A stretch of DNA of 64,000 nucleotides from Saccharothrix deserti (GCF_009769385.1 NZ_ML775963.1:109074-173073); one strand, 5' to 3'. Counted from the stretch's first letter, positions 39,448 through 48,275 are shown. A program made the numbers and translations. Notes: generated by a model from the sequence alone, not told the origin.

Positions 39448-40971
39448 GTGTCAGCACGAGTGGAGCAGCGAGATCCGCTGGTAGCGGGGCAGGTGCCGCA
39501 ACTCGACCTCGAGGTCAAGGAGCTGCTGAACGCTGGGCGCCTGCCGGAGGCCAACACCCTGTTCGACCAGGTGGTGGGCCGGGTGCCGCCCGGCGCCGAC
39601 CGCTTGCAGCGTGCCGCGGTGCTGATCAACCAGGGCAAGTTGGCGTGGCGGCTCGGTCGCATCCCGCTGGCGTTGGAGCTGGCCGCGGAGGGGTGGACGG
39701 ACCTCGACGGCGAGCACAGCGACAACCCGGCCGCCGCACTGGCCATGCACGCGCTGGCCTACCTGCTGGAGGGCATCGGCAACCGCCGTGCGGCCATCGA
39801 CATGCTGCGGTTGTCCGCGCAGGTCGCCCGCCGGGCGATGGACAGCCACGAGACCGCGGCCGAGGTGCTGAGCCAGTGCCTCCAGGGCCTCGGCGGCCTG
39901 TTGAACTTCCGCGCCATCTCGTCGCCGCCGGACCAGGCGCCGGCGATCTTCGAGGAGGCGCGCGGGTACCTCAAAGAGGGTTTGGAGCTGGTCAAGGCCG
40001 AGCAGACGCGGCTGGCGCTGATGTCCGCGTACGGCTGCGCGCTGGCCGGTGTGGGCGAGTTCGAACAGGCCGAGGAGACCGCGCGGGAGACGTTGCGGCA
40101 GGCGCGCGACGCCCACAACAACTGGGCTTTGGCGGGGGCCAACTGGGTGTTGGCGGGGGTCCGGCGCGAGCAGGGCAGGCTGGTGGAGGCCCGCACGCTG
40201 GCCAGCCGGGCGGTCGCCGCGGCGGAGGCCATCAACGACGCGTCGCTGCTGCTGCGGTTCTCATTGGACCTGGCGGACATCTGCGCGGAGCTGGACGACC
40301 ACGTCGGCGAGGCGGCGGCGTTGCGCTGTTCGGTCGCGGCGAGCAAGACGTCCATGGTGACCCTCCAAGAGGGACTGGGGCAGGCGTTGGAGCAGCGCCG
40401 GGTGGCCGTGCAGGCGCAGCGGTTGGCCGTGGCGGCGCAGGAGGCGGCGGCCCGCGACCCGTTGACGGGGCTGGCGAACCGCCTCGGGCTGGAACGCGCG
40501 GCGGCCGGTCTGCTGGAGGGCACGGCGGCGCGCGGCCGGGTGCCGTGGCTGGTGCTGGTGGACGTGGACCGGTTCAAGGGTGTGAACGACGACGCCGGCC
40601 ACGCGGCGGGTGACGCGACGTTGCGCGAGATCGCGCAGTTGCTGCGGCGCGAGTGCCGGGCCGCCGACCTGGTCGCCCGGTGGGCCGGTGACGAGTTCGT
40701 GGTGCTGCTCGGCGACACGGGCGGCAGCCCGCTCGACGTCGGCCCGGTGGTCGCCGAACGCATCCGGGCGGCGGTGGACGGCCACGACTGGACCATGCTC
40801 GGCACCACCCAGCGGCCGACGGTGAGCATCGGGGTGGCAGCCGGACCGGCCAAACTGGACAAGTTGTTCGCGGCCGCGGACATGGCGCTGTACCGCGCCA
40901 AGCGCCACGGCCGCAACCGCGTAGAAGTAGAACCCCACGTAGAGATCCCCGAAATCGTCTCCGGGAATTAG
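39448..40971 (+). CDS. Diguanylate cyclase with TPR-like N-terminus
   Basis: A 507-residue cytoplasmic protein. About 330 residues of helical TPR-like repeats come first (EANTLFDQVVGRVPPGADRL, AEETARETLRQARDAHNNWA). A GGDEF domain follows at about 335-500 (DPLTGLANRLGLERAA, VDVDRFKGVNDDAGHAAGDA, WAGDEFVVLLGD). The catalytic motif reads AGDEF (413-417), which still supports activity. An I-site RAAD (404-407) lies five residues upstream, so feedback by c-di-GMP is expected. No EAL domain. GTG at 39448 is used; a GTG four codons later is equally plausible. It ends at the second repeat copy. Confidence 0.9.
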   Translation: MSARVEQRDPLVAGQVPQLDLEVKELLNAGRLPEANTLFDQVVGRVPPGADRLQRAAVLINQGKLAWRLGRIPLALELAAEGWTDLDGEHSDNPAAALAMHALAYLLEGIGNRRAAIDMLRLSAQVARRAMDSHETAAEVLSQCLQGLGGLLNFRAISSPPDQAPAIFEEARGYLKEGLELVKAEQTRLALMSAYGCALAGVGEFEQAEETARETLRQARDAHNNWALAGANWVLAGVRREQGRLVEARTLASRAVAAAEAINDASLLLRFSLDLADICAELDDHVGEAAALRCSVAASKTSMVTLQEGLGQALEQRRVAVQAQRLAVAAQEAAARDPLTGLANRLGLERAAAGLLEGTAARGRVPWLVLVDVDRFKGVNDDAGHAAGDATLREIAQLLRRECRAADLVARWAGDEFVVLLGDTGGSPLDVGPVVAERIRAAVDGHDWTMLGTTQRPTVSIGVAAGPAKLDKLFAAADMALYRAKRHGRNRVEVEPHVEIPEIVSGN

Positions 40972-40989
40972 CGCGCAGACTGGGCAACC

Positions 40990-41174
40990 AGCCCGCGGGT
41001 CCTTCGGCGTCTCACACCGCCATCCCGACCACCACGCGAGGTCGCCGTCGGTCGTTCGCGACTCATTTTCCGGCGATCACGCTTTTCGATCGTCGGAAAA
41101 TCAGGCGCGAACGACCGACCTCCCGGGCGACCGAGCCCGCCGTCTGCGGAGCAGCGGCAATCAAACACAGTCAA
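40990..41174. repeat. Dispersed repeat, copy 2, with inserted palindrome
   Basis: Read from 41174 on the minus strand: TTGACTGTGTTTGATTGCCG, then the same core as copy 1 up to GGAGGTCGGTC. About 70 bases absent from copy 1 come next, then CCTCGCGTGGTGGTC, which again matches copy 1. The extra piece is a large hairpin. GTCGGTCGTTCGCG (41047-41060) pairs with CGCGAACGACCGAC (41106-41119). Inside it ATTTTCCG-G-CGATC (41065-41078) pairs with GATCG-T-CGGAAAAT (41088-41101). It lies between convergent genes and its end coincides with the stop of the regulator gene at 41171. Confidence 0.85.
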
Positions 41175-41818
41175 GCGATCAAACCGCCGCGGAACGCGAC
41201 CAGTGCCGCCTGGACCCGGTTCACCGCGCCGATCTTGCCCAGCACCGACGAGACGTAGCCCTTCACGGTGGCCTCGGACAGGTGCAGGGTCCCGCCGATC
41301 TCGGCGTTGGACATGCCCTGCCCGATCAGCACCAGCACCTCGCGCTCGCGTTCGGACAGCGAGGCCAGCAGCCGGCGCGCGGGCTCGGCGGCCCGTTCAC
41401 CGTCGGCGACCGCGGCCAGCACCCTGGCCGCCACGCCGGGGTCGAGCACGGCGCCGCCCAGCGCGAGGTCGCGCACCGCCCGGACCAGCTGCTCGGGTTC
41501 GGTGTCCTTGAGCAGGAAGCCCGAGGCGCCCAGCCGCAGCGCCTCCGACACGTACTCGTCCACGTCGAACGTGGTGAGCATGGCGATCTTCGGCGGGTCG
41601 GGAATGGCGCGCAGCCTGCGCAGCGCCATCAACCCGTCGGACGACCGCATCCGGATGTCCAGCAGCACGACGTGCGGGCGGTGCCGGCGCGCCAGGTCGG
41701 CCACCAGGTGCCCGTCGTCGCACTCGGCCACGACTTCGATGTCGCCGGCGCTGCTGAGGATCATGCGAAGGCCGGACCGGACGAGGTCTTCGTCGTCGGC
41801 CAGCATCACCTTGATCAC
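41171..41818 (-). CDS. NarL/LuxR-family response regulator, orphan
   Basis: A 215-residue regulator. The receiver is at 1-118 (VMLADDEDLVRSGLRMILSS, phospho-Asp in VVLLDIRMRSSDG, Lys in FLLKDTEP) and the LuxR helix-turn-helix at about 145-208 (LSEREREVLVLIGQGMSNAE, then LHLSEATVKGYVSSVLGKIG). GTG at 41818 has GGGGAGG 4 bases upstream. No histidine kinase gene is adjacent. An inverted repeat lies just upstream (41842-41877). Its stop codon falls inside the first bases of repeat copy 2. Confidence 0.9.
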   Translation of the reverse strand: MIKVMLADDEDLVRSGLRMILSSAGDIEVVAECDDGHLVADLARRHRPHVVLLDIRMRSSDGLMALRRLRAIPDPPKIAMLTTFDVDEYVSEALRLGASGFLLKDTEPEQLVRAVRDLALGGAVLDPGVAARVLAAVADGERAAEPARRLLASLSEREREVLVLIGQGMSNAEIGGTLHLSEATVKGYVSSVLGKIGAVNRVQAALVAFRGGLIA

Positions 41819-42214
41819 GACGCCTCCCCGCGTTGGCGTTTCGTGTTCGTACTCGCCCAGCATCGCGCACGAACACGCAAGCTGACGTTAATTCACCGTT
41901 ATCTCACCATGGAAAGACACAGGATCCGCCTGTTCACAGTTGCCAGGAAATATCCGAGGCCGGCTCGGGACCCGCGCGACTTCCTCGCGCCGACGCGACA
42001 ACCGGCCGCAGGGCTTGTGGTCCGGATAGACCGCACCCCGTAGTCCCTATGGCCCCGCATGGGCGGACGACGGGCTGCCGTACTGCTCATACGTGCACAC
42101 GCGCGTGACACGCAGGTCGACGGCCCACAGGGGGCAAACGCGAAGGTCTTTCGCGAATGCCTACTTCACAGTAACGTGCGTCACACGATCCCTGCCTGGA
42201 AGGAGCTTCGCGCC
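41819..42214. promoter_or_regulatory. Divergent control region with inverted repeat
   Basis: A 396-base gene-free gap between the orphan regulator and the divergent acylase gene. CGTGTTCGT (41842-41850) and ACGAACACG (41869-41877) form a perfect 9-bp inverted repeat with an 18-base spacer, just upstream of the regulator. Near the acylase, CGCGAA-GGTC-TTTCGCG is a short hairpin (about 42139-42155). AAGGAG precedes the acylase ATG. Nothing else is recognised. Confidence 0.5.
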
Positions 42215-45200
42215 ATGCGGAGAGCCACCCGATCGTTCGCCGTGGTCGCCCTCCTCACGGCGACCGCCCTCACCGTCCCCACGACCTCCCAAGCCGAGGT
42301 CAGGACCACCGCGTTCACCCCGGACGACCACTGCCTCGGCCAGTGCCACGACGTGCTGCCGCCCGGTCAGAACGGCAACGCCACGCTCGCCGAGATCCTG
42401 TCCCACCAGGCGTTCGGCACCCGTCCGGCGCACTCCGCCGACCAGCTCGGCCGCTACGACTCCCTCGTCTCCGGCTACAGCGGCCTGACCAACGAGCAGC
42501 TGGGCACGTTCTTCAACGACGCGTCGTTCGGCGTCCCGGCGGACCAGGTCGAGAGCACGATCAAGCCGCGCGCCGACGTCACGATCGTGCGCGACAAGGC
42601 CATCGGGATGCCGCACATCTACGGGACCACGCGGTCGGGCACGGAGTTCGGCGCGGGTTACGCCGCCGCGCAGGACCGGTTGTGGCTGATGGACCTGTTC
42701 CGGCACCTCGGCCGCGGCCAGCTGTCCGGGTTCGCGGGCGGCGCCGAGGGCAACCGGGTGCTGGAGCAGAGCTTCTACAACCAGATCCCGTACACCGAGG
42801 CCGACCTCCAGGCGCAGATCGACCAGGTGGCGTCCCAGGGACCGCGCGGCGCGCAGGCGTTGCAGGACGTGAAGGACTACATCGCGGGCATCAACGCCTA
42901 CCTCACCGAGTCGGTGAACGGCCGGTACTTCCCCGGCGAGTACGTGCTGACCGGGCACGCCGACTCGGTCACCAACTGGAACGACATCAAGCCGTTCCAG
43001 CCGACCGACCTGGTCGCGATCGCGGCCGTGGTGGGCGGGCTGTTCGGCGCGGGCGGCGGCGGCGAGGTGCAGAACGCGCTGGTGAAGCTGGCCGCGCAGA
43101 ACCGGTACGGCGCCGCGGTGGGCGATCAGGTGTGGCGGTCGTTCCGCGAGCAGAACGACCCCGAGTCGGTGCTCACCCTGCACAACGGCCAGCGCTTCCC
43201 GTACGGGACGACGCCCGCCAACCCGCAGGGCGTGGCGCTGCCCGACGGCGGCGTGGTGACGCCGGAGCCGATGGTCTACGACCAGACCTCAGCCGCTCAG
43301 TCCACTGTGGACGTGCCGGCGGATCTCAAGGCGGCGGAAGGGCTTTTCGCGGACGGCGTGCTGCCGCGCGACCTGCTGAACAAGAAGCAGGGCATGTCCA
43401 ACGCGCTGGCCGTGTCCGGCGCGCACACCGACACCGGCAACCCGATCGCCGTGTGGGGACCGCAGACCGGGTACTTCGCGCCGCAGCTGCTGATGCTGCA
43501 GGAGCTGAACGGTCCGGGCCTGCGGGCGCGCGGCGTGTCGTTCGCGGGTGTGTCGATGTACGTGCAGCTCGGGCGTGGTGTCGACTACTCGTGGAGCGCG
43601 ACGTCCGCCGGGCAGGACATCACCGACACGTACGCCGTGGAGCTGTGCGAGCCCGATAACGGCACGCCCACCGCGTCGTCGCTGCACTACCGGTACCACG
43701 GGCAGTGCCTGCCGATGGAGCGGTTGGAGCGCAAGAACGCCTGGAAGCCGACGGTGGCCGACCCGACGCCCGCCGGCTCGTACACGCTGGTCATGTACCG
43801 CACGAAGTACGGGCTGGTGCAGAGCCGGGCGAAGGTGGGCGGGAAGTTCGTCGCGTACACGTCGTTGCGGTCGACCTACCTGCACGAGGTGGACTCGATC
43901 GTCGGGTTCCAGGAGTTCAACGACCCCGACGCGATCAAGTCGGCCGCCGACTTCCAGCGCGCCGCCGAGGACGTCGGGTACGCCTTCAACTGGTTCTACG
44001 TGGACTCGCGGGACACCGCGTACTTCAACTCCGGCGCGAACCCGGTGCGCAAGGCGACCGTCGACCCGCACCTGCCGGTGAAGGCCGAGGCCGCGTACGA
44101 GTGGGAAGGCTGGAACGCCGACCGCAACACGGCGACGTACACGCCGTTCGCGCAGCACCCGAACTCGATCAACCAGGACTACTACATCAGCTGGAACAAC
44201 AAGCAGGCGCTGGACTACTCGGCGTCGGGCTACGGCAACGGCTCCGTGCACCGCGGCGACCTGCTGGACGACCGGGTGCGGGCGCTGATCGCGCGCGGTC
44301 CCGTCACGCGGGCGTCGTTGACCCGGGCGATGGCCGAGGCGGGGGTGGCCGACCTGCGTGCCGAGCAGGTGCTGCCGGACCTGCTGCGGGTGATCGACAC
44401 GGCGGCGGTGACCGATCCGACGTTGGCCGCGGCGGTCGGGAAGCTGCGGGAGTGGCAGCGGTCCGGTTCGCTGCGCAAGGAGACCTCGCGCGGCAGCAAG
44501 GCGTACGGGCACGCCGAGGCGATCCGGCTGCTCGACGCGTGGTGGCCGCTGCTGGTGGAGGCGCAGTTCAAGCCGGGGCTCGGTGACGGGCTGTACGGGC
44601 AGCTGACGCGTGCGCTCCAGGTCGACGAGGCGCCGTCGGACACGCACGGCGCCGCGCCGCACAAGGGCTCCTCGTTCCAGTACGGCTGGTGGAGCTACGT
44701 CGACAAGGACCTGCGGGCCGTGCTCGGCGATCGGGTGGACGGCGCCCTGGGCGCCCGTTACTGCGGTGGCGGTGCGGTGGCGGCGTGCCGGCAGGTGCTG
44801 CTGGACAGCCTGCGTGCGGCGGCGGCCAAGCCCGCCACGGCGGTGTACCCCGGTGACGACTCGTGCGCCGCCGGTGATCAGTGGTGCGCGGACACGATCA
44901 TCCACCGGGCCATGGGCGGCATCAACCAGGACAAGGTGAACTGGCAGAACCGACCCACGTACCAGCAGGTCGTGCAGTTCCCGTCCCGCCGCGGCGCCAA
45001 CGTGGCGAACCTGGCGGCCGGCACCACGGCCACCGCCAGCAGCCACGAAACCGGCTGGTACAACTCACCGCCCTCCAACGCCGTGGACGGCAAGCCGGAC
45101 ACCCGGTGGGCCAGCGACTGGTCCGACCAGCAGTGGGTGCAGGTGGACCTGGGCGCGGCGCGCACCGTCGGCCGGGTCGTGCTGTCGTGGGAAGCGTCTT

Positions 45201-45397
45201 ATGCCAAGGGGTATCGCATAGAGCTGTCGTCCGACGGCAGCACGTGGCGCACGGTGTACACGACGTCCGCAGGCGATGGTGGCCGGGATGTTGCGTCGTT
45301 CCCGCCCGGTACGGCACGATTCGTACGAATGACGGGTATCCAACGGGCGACAGAATACGGATACTCGGTTTACGAACTTGAGGTCTACGTCACGTAG
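42215..45397 (+). CDS. Secreted penicillin-acylase-type hydrolase with C-terminal discoidin domain
   Basis: A 1060-residue exported Ntn-hydrolase. The signal peptide is about 1-27 (RSFAVVALLTATALTVPTTS). The alpha and beta chains of the acylase fold follow (DVTIVRDKAIGMPHIYGTTR, GYAAAQDRLWLMDLFRHLGR). The predicted autocatalytic nucleophile is S395 in KKQGMSNALAVSGAHTDT, which would become the N-terminus of the beta chain. Residues about 928-1060 are an F5/8 type C (discoidin/CBM32-like) domain (DGKPDTRWASDWSDQQWVQV). Substrates may be N-acyl homoserine lactones, lipopeptides or beta-lactams; sequence does not say. AAGGAG precedes the ATG. Confidence 0.92.
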   Translation: MRRATRSFAVVALLTATALTVPTTSQAEVRTTAFTPDDHCLGQCHDVLPPGQNGNATLAEILSHQAFGTRPAHSADQLGRYDSLVSGYSGLTNEQLGTFFNDASFGVPADQVESTIKPRADVTIVRDKAIGMPHIYGTTRSGTEFGAGYAAAQDRLWLMDLFRHLGRGQLSGFAGGAEGNRVLEQSFYNQIPYTEADLQAQIDQVASQGPRGAQALQDVKDYIAGINAYLTESVNGRYFPGEYVLTGHADSVTNWNDIKPFQPTDLVAIAAVVGGLFGAGGGGEVQNALVKLAAQNRYGAAVGDQVWRSFREQNDPESVLTLHNGQRFPYGTTPANPQGVALPDGGVVTPEPMVYDQTSAAQSTVDVPADLKAAEGLFADGVLPRDLLNKKQGMSNALAVSGAHTDTGNPIAVWGPQTGYFAPQLLMLQELNGPGLRARGVSFAGVSMYVQLGRGVDYSWSATSAGQDITDTYAVELCEPDNGTPTASSLHYRYHGQCLPMERLERKNAWKPTVADPTPAGSYTLVMYRTKYGLVQSRAKVGGKFVAYTSLRSTYLHEVDSIVGFQEFNDPDAIKSAADFQRAAEDVGYAFNWFYVDSRDTAYFNSGANPVRKATVDPHLPVKAEAAYEWEGWNADRNTATYTPFAQHPNSINQDYYISWNNKQALDYSASGYGNGSVHRGDLLDDRVRALIARGPVTRASLTRAMAEAGVADLRAEQVLPDLLRVIDTAAVTDPTLAAAVGKLREWQRSGSLRKETSRGSKAYGHAEAIRLLDAWWPLLVEAQFKPGLGDGLYGQLTRALQVDEAPSDTHGAAPHKGSSFQYGWWSYVDKDLRAVLGDRVDGALGARYCGGGAVAACRQVLLDSLRAAAAKPATAVYPGDDSCAAGDQWCADTIIHRAMGGINQDKVNWQNRPTYQQVVQFPSRRGANVANLAAGTTATASSHETGWYNSPPSNAVDGKPDTRWASDWSDQQWVQVDLGAARTVGRVVLSWEASYAKGYRIELSSDGSTWRTVYTTSAGDGGRDVASFPPGTARFVRMTGIQRATEYGYSVYELEVYVT

Positions 45398-45408
45398 ACC
45401 GGTCCGCA

Positions 45409-45446
45409 GGAAGACCCCGGTCCACCCCCAGGGACCGGGGTCTTCC
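45409..45446. terminator. Strong terminator after the acylase gene
   Basis: GGAAGACCCCGGTCC (45409-45423) pairs perfectly with GGACCGGGGTCTTCC (45432-45446), 15 bp with an 8-base loop, followed by GCCTTTTC. A classical factor-independent terminator between convergent genes. Confidence 0.93.
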
Positions 45447-45474
45447 GCCTTTTCAGGCTCTGATCAGGGTCTTC

Positions 45475-46227
45475 TCACGCTTTGAACAGGTAGTTCCGCA
45501 CCCGGCCGTCGATCCGGTCGACCTGCCGCCAGGCGTTGCGGTGCCAGGCGTGCATGCGGTAGCCGCGTTCGGCGAGCCAGTCCTGGACGTCCCGGGCCCG
45601 GTAGCCGAAGCGCAGCACGTGCCGTTCCTCGATCTCGAGAAGAAGTTTCGGTCGAAACCTCTCGATCGTCTCCGAACCGCCTTGCAGCACGCGGAGTTCC
45701 GCACCCTCGACGTCGGCCTTGACGAAGTCCAGCCGGTCGATGGCGTTGGCCGCGACGAACCGGTCCAGGGTGTCGGTGCGGACGAGGACTTCGAGGTGGT
45801 CGGTGAACTCGGCGTTGGAGCCCAGCCCGTCCGCGCCCGAGGTGAGGAACGAGCGGCCGGTGACCGGTGTGCCGTGGCGCACCGGGACGCTCATCACGTC
45901 ACGGCCTTCGGCGACGCCCAACGCCACGGAGTGCCGCACGACGTTCCGGCCTTCGCGGGGTCGGAGCAGGTAGGACAGCGCGGGGTGCGCGAACACCAGC
46001 GGCTCGATGCTGTGCACTGTCCCTTGTGGACCGACGAGGCGGGACAGCGAGACGGTGTAGAGGCCGAGCGCGGCGCCGATGTCGACGCACACGTCTCCGG
46101 GTCGCACCACGTCGCGCAGGCCGATCAACTCGGGTTCGACGAACGGCGTCAGCCGGGCGAGGACGCGCAACGCGCCCGCCACGGCCGCGCCGCGCACCTC
46201 GGTCAGGTTCTGGGTCACGGTGACCAC
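45475..46227 (-). CDS. FkbM-family methyltransferase
   Basis: A 250-residue SAM methyltransferase. GDVCVDIGAALGLYTVSLSR is the SAM-binding loop (about 42-62). VLVRTDTLDRFVAANAIDRL, DFVKADVEGAELRVLQGG and LLLEIEERHVLRFGY are the FkbM core. Members O-methylate sugars or polyketides. GTG at 46227 or at 46218 is the start; no ribosome binding site is convincing. No glycan cluster is adjacent. Confidence 0.83.
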   Translation of the reverse strand: MVTVTQNLTEVRGAAVAGALRVLARLTPFVEPELIGLRDVVRPGDVCVDIGAALGLYTVSLSRLVGPQGTVHSIEPLVFAHPALSYLLRPREGRNVVRHSVALGVAEGRDVMSVPVRHGTPVTGRSFLTSGADGLGSNAEFTDHLEVLVRTDTLDRFVAANAIDRLDFVKADVEGAELRVLQGGSETIERFRPKLLLEIEERHVLRFGYRARDVQDWLAERGYRMHAWHRNAWRQVDRIDGRVRNYLFKA

Positions 46228-46253
46228 ATTAGGGACTGCGTCGGATTTTTTGG

Positions 46254-47099
46254 CTAAGTCAGCGGCTTGGCGCCGTTCTGGTGGTGGGGGAGGCCGACCT
46301 GCTCGGCGAACTCCGCGGCGACGGTGGAGCCGCCGTAGATGCCGAGGGCCTTGGCCAGGTGGAGGCGGACGTCGGCGCGGTGCCCGTCGTCCAGGCGCGG
46401 GAGAGCGCTTTCGAACGAGGTGACCAGCGTGTCGGCCCAGTGCTGGTCGCGGCGCTGGGAGGCGATGCCGACGAGTTCGGCCAGGTGCCGGCTGAGGGCG
46501 ACGGCCTGCTCGACCTGGTAGCCGTTGCGGACGAGCCACCAGATGGTGGCGGTGGAGAGGTCGGTCAGGACCTCGTCGCGCAGGTACTTGATCTCGGCGC
46601 GTTCGGCGTCCCGTTCGGCCTGGCGCATGGTGGTGGTCTGGAGGAGCTCGATGTGCTTGCGCGCCATCTCCAGGTCGTGGTCGTCGGCGGTCAGCTCGAT
46701 GCCGTCCGCACGCGCCCACACGTGCGTGCCCTCGACCTGCCGTTCGGCGGCGAGTTCGGCCCCGAGCTGGTGCTGCAGCGGGGCGTGGTGGACGAGCATC
46801 GCCCGTTCGGTCAGCGCCTTGGCCCGGTGGATGATGTCGTTGACGGCGGCGCTGCGCGGTGCGGTGTGCCGCACACCGGTCGTCAGGTCGACCCGCCAGT
46901 GGATCGTCATCCGGGCCTGGAAGTCCAGCCCGTAGACGGCGCTCGGGAGCGGCGTCTCGAACGGGTGCTGGTGGGAGGTCGAGGCGGGGACGAACGTGTA
47001 CTGCTCGGCGTCGACGGGGCGGGCGCGGAGCCGACGCCACCAGGCGCCGACGGAGCCGAGGGGGCCGGGACGGAAGTCAGGCCAGGGTCTACTGCTCAT
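46254..47099 (-). CDS. Hypothetical protein, SPFH/band-7-like with coiled coil
   Basis: A 281-residue cytoplasmic protein of unknown function. Part of it (FQARMTIHWRVDLTTGVRHT, LTERAMLVHHAPLQHQLGAE, DDHDLEMARKHIELLQTTTM) has the pattern of an SPFH domain followed by a charged helical, probably coiled-coil segment (about 150-200). The C-terminal third is helical (RRDQHWADTLVTSFESALPR). It lacks the N-terminal membrane anchor of usual flotillins. ATG at 47099. A membrane-associated scaffold role is speculative. Confidence 0.72.
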   Translation of the reverse strand: MSSRPWPDFRPGPLGSVGAWWRRLRARPVDAEQYTFVPASTSHQHPFETPLPSAVYGLDFQARMTIHWRVDLTTGVRHTAPRSAAVNDIIHRAKALTERAMLVHHAPLQHQLGAELAAERQVEGTHVWARADGIELTADDHDLEMARKHIELLQTTTMRQAERDAERAEIKYLRDEVLTDLSTATIWWLVRNGYQVEQAVALSRHLAELVGIASQRRDQHWADTLVTSFESALPRLDDGHRADVRLHLAKALGIYGGSTVAAEFAEQVGLPHHQNGAKPLT

Positions 47100-47297
47100 G
47101 GGATGGCTTTCGTCGGAGGGCGATATGCCCCTTCTGTACCTCACTTGACCGATGCGGAACAGATGAGGTCGCCCACTTCCCCCAGACAGCCGAGGGGTCG
47201 CAGGCCCCACCTAACCCAAGGTGCACACTCCTAGGCCCACCGAGTGACAACCCCTCCACCCAAAGCCCTACCCACCACCCGGTAGGCTGCACCACGC

Positions 47298-47370
47298 GCC
47301 CTCGTAGCTCAGGGGATAGAGCATCGGTTTCCTAAACCGTGTGTCGCAGGTTCGAATCCTGCCGGGGGCA
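47298..47370 (+). tRNA. tRNA-Arg (anticodon CCT)
   Basis: A 73-base cloverleaf. Acceptor stem GCCCTCG pairs with CGGGGGC (one T-G pair). The D arm GCTC...GAGC encloses AGGGGATA. The anticodon loop is TTCCTAA, with anticodon CCT reading AGG. The T arm GCAGG/CCTGC encloses TTCGAAT. The discriminator is A. CCA is not encoded. Confidence 0.95.
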
Positions 47371-47510
47371 CTCACCTTTCGCCGGGTGAATCAGGCCCTG
47401 GCCAGCGGAAACGCGGCCGGGGCTTGATCTTTTAGGCTGAGCTGTCCCGCCTTCACGCTGGGCTGGAAGCCGCATCGCCTGCCGCCTGCGGGCCGATGTC
47501 TGCCGGCTCG

Positions 47511-48275
47511 TCAGTCTTCGTCCGGCACTACCTTGCCGATCGCGATGGTGGCCAGTGCCGTCGCCCCGCCCTTGACGTTCGCACCATCGGTCTGGTTGGC
47601 GTACACGACGGAGTAGACGACGTTGTGGTAGCGGACGACGAGCTCCACCGTCCAGTCGACCTTCCTCTGCTCCACGAGCAGAGCGTCGTCGGCGCCTTTC
47701 ACGTTCACCGCGACCCCAGTGCGCACGCGGCGCTCCAGGTGCTCCTTCGCCCTGTCCACGCCGGACATCGTCATGTTGGCATGGTAGACGTAGCTGGTCA
47801 CGATCACGTGTGACGGGCGGACCTTCTCCTTGATGAAGTCGGGGTTGTTCCACATGCACTGCCCCTGGTCGTACGACTCCCCGACACCCGGGTTGGCCGA
47901 GCCCTCCTCGTAGTCCATGCGGCCGGGGATGTGGGGAGCCACCTCCGCCTCGTCGAACATCGCGCAGCCGATCGGCGCCTTCTCCAGGTCCTGGGAGGCG
48001 TCCACGGCCGGCCGCGCGTCGGCGGAGTCGTCCATTTCGAAGAACACCCAGTACCCGGCGAATGCCAGGCCGAGCACGAGGACGACGGCCAGCACCCCGA
48101 TCACCACGCCGGCCTTGTTGCCGCGCCGCGGTGGTGGTCCCCCTAAATACTGTTGCGGGTAGTGCTGACCCTGCTGCGGATGCCCGTACTGCTGCCCTTG
48201 CTGCGGGAACTGCGGCTGATGCTGCGGGTACTGCCCGGGCTGCGGGTAGTGCTGTGGCGCACCGGGGTGCGTCAT
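47511..48275 (-). CDS. Membrane-anchored extracellular protein with Gln/Pro-rich cytoplasmic tail
   Basis: A 254-residue protein. Residues 1-50 are Gln/Pro/Tyr-rich (HYPQPGQYPQHQPQFPQQGQ). One membrane segment spans about 54-78 (AGVVIGVLAVVLVLGLAFAG). A ~175-residue outer domain of no recognised family follows (IGCAMFDEAEVAPHIPGRMD, YDQGQCMWNNPDFIKEK). It resembles DUF3558-like anchored proteins, which usually are lipoproteins, so this is only an impression. ATG at 48275 with a GAGG motif upstream. Confidence 0.75.
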   Translation of the reverse strand: MTHPGAPQHYPQPGQYPQHQPQFPQQGQQYGHPQQGQHYPQQYLGGPPPRRGNKAGVVIGVLAVVLVLGLAFAGYWVFFEMDDSADARPAVDASQDLEKAPIGCAMFDEAEVAPHIPGRMDYEEGSANPGVGESYDQGQCMWNNPDFIKEKVRPSHVIVTSYVYHANMTMSGVDRAKEHLERRVRTGVAVNVKGADDALLVEQRKVDWTVELVVRYHNVVYSVVYANQTDGANVKGGATALATIAIGKVVPDED

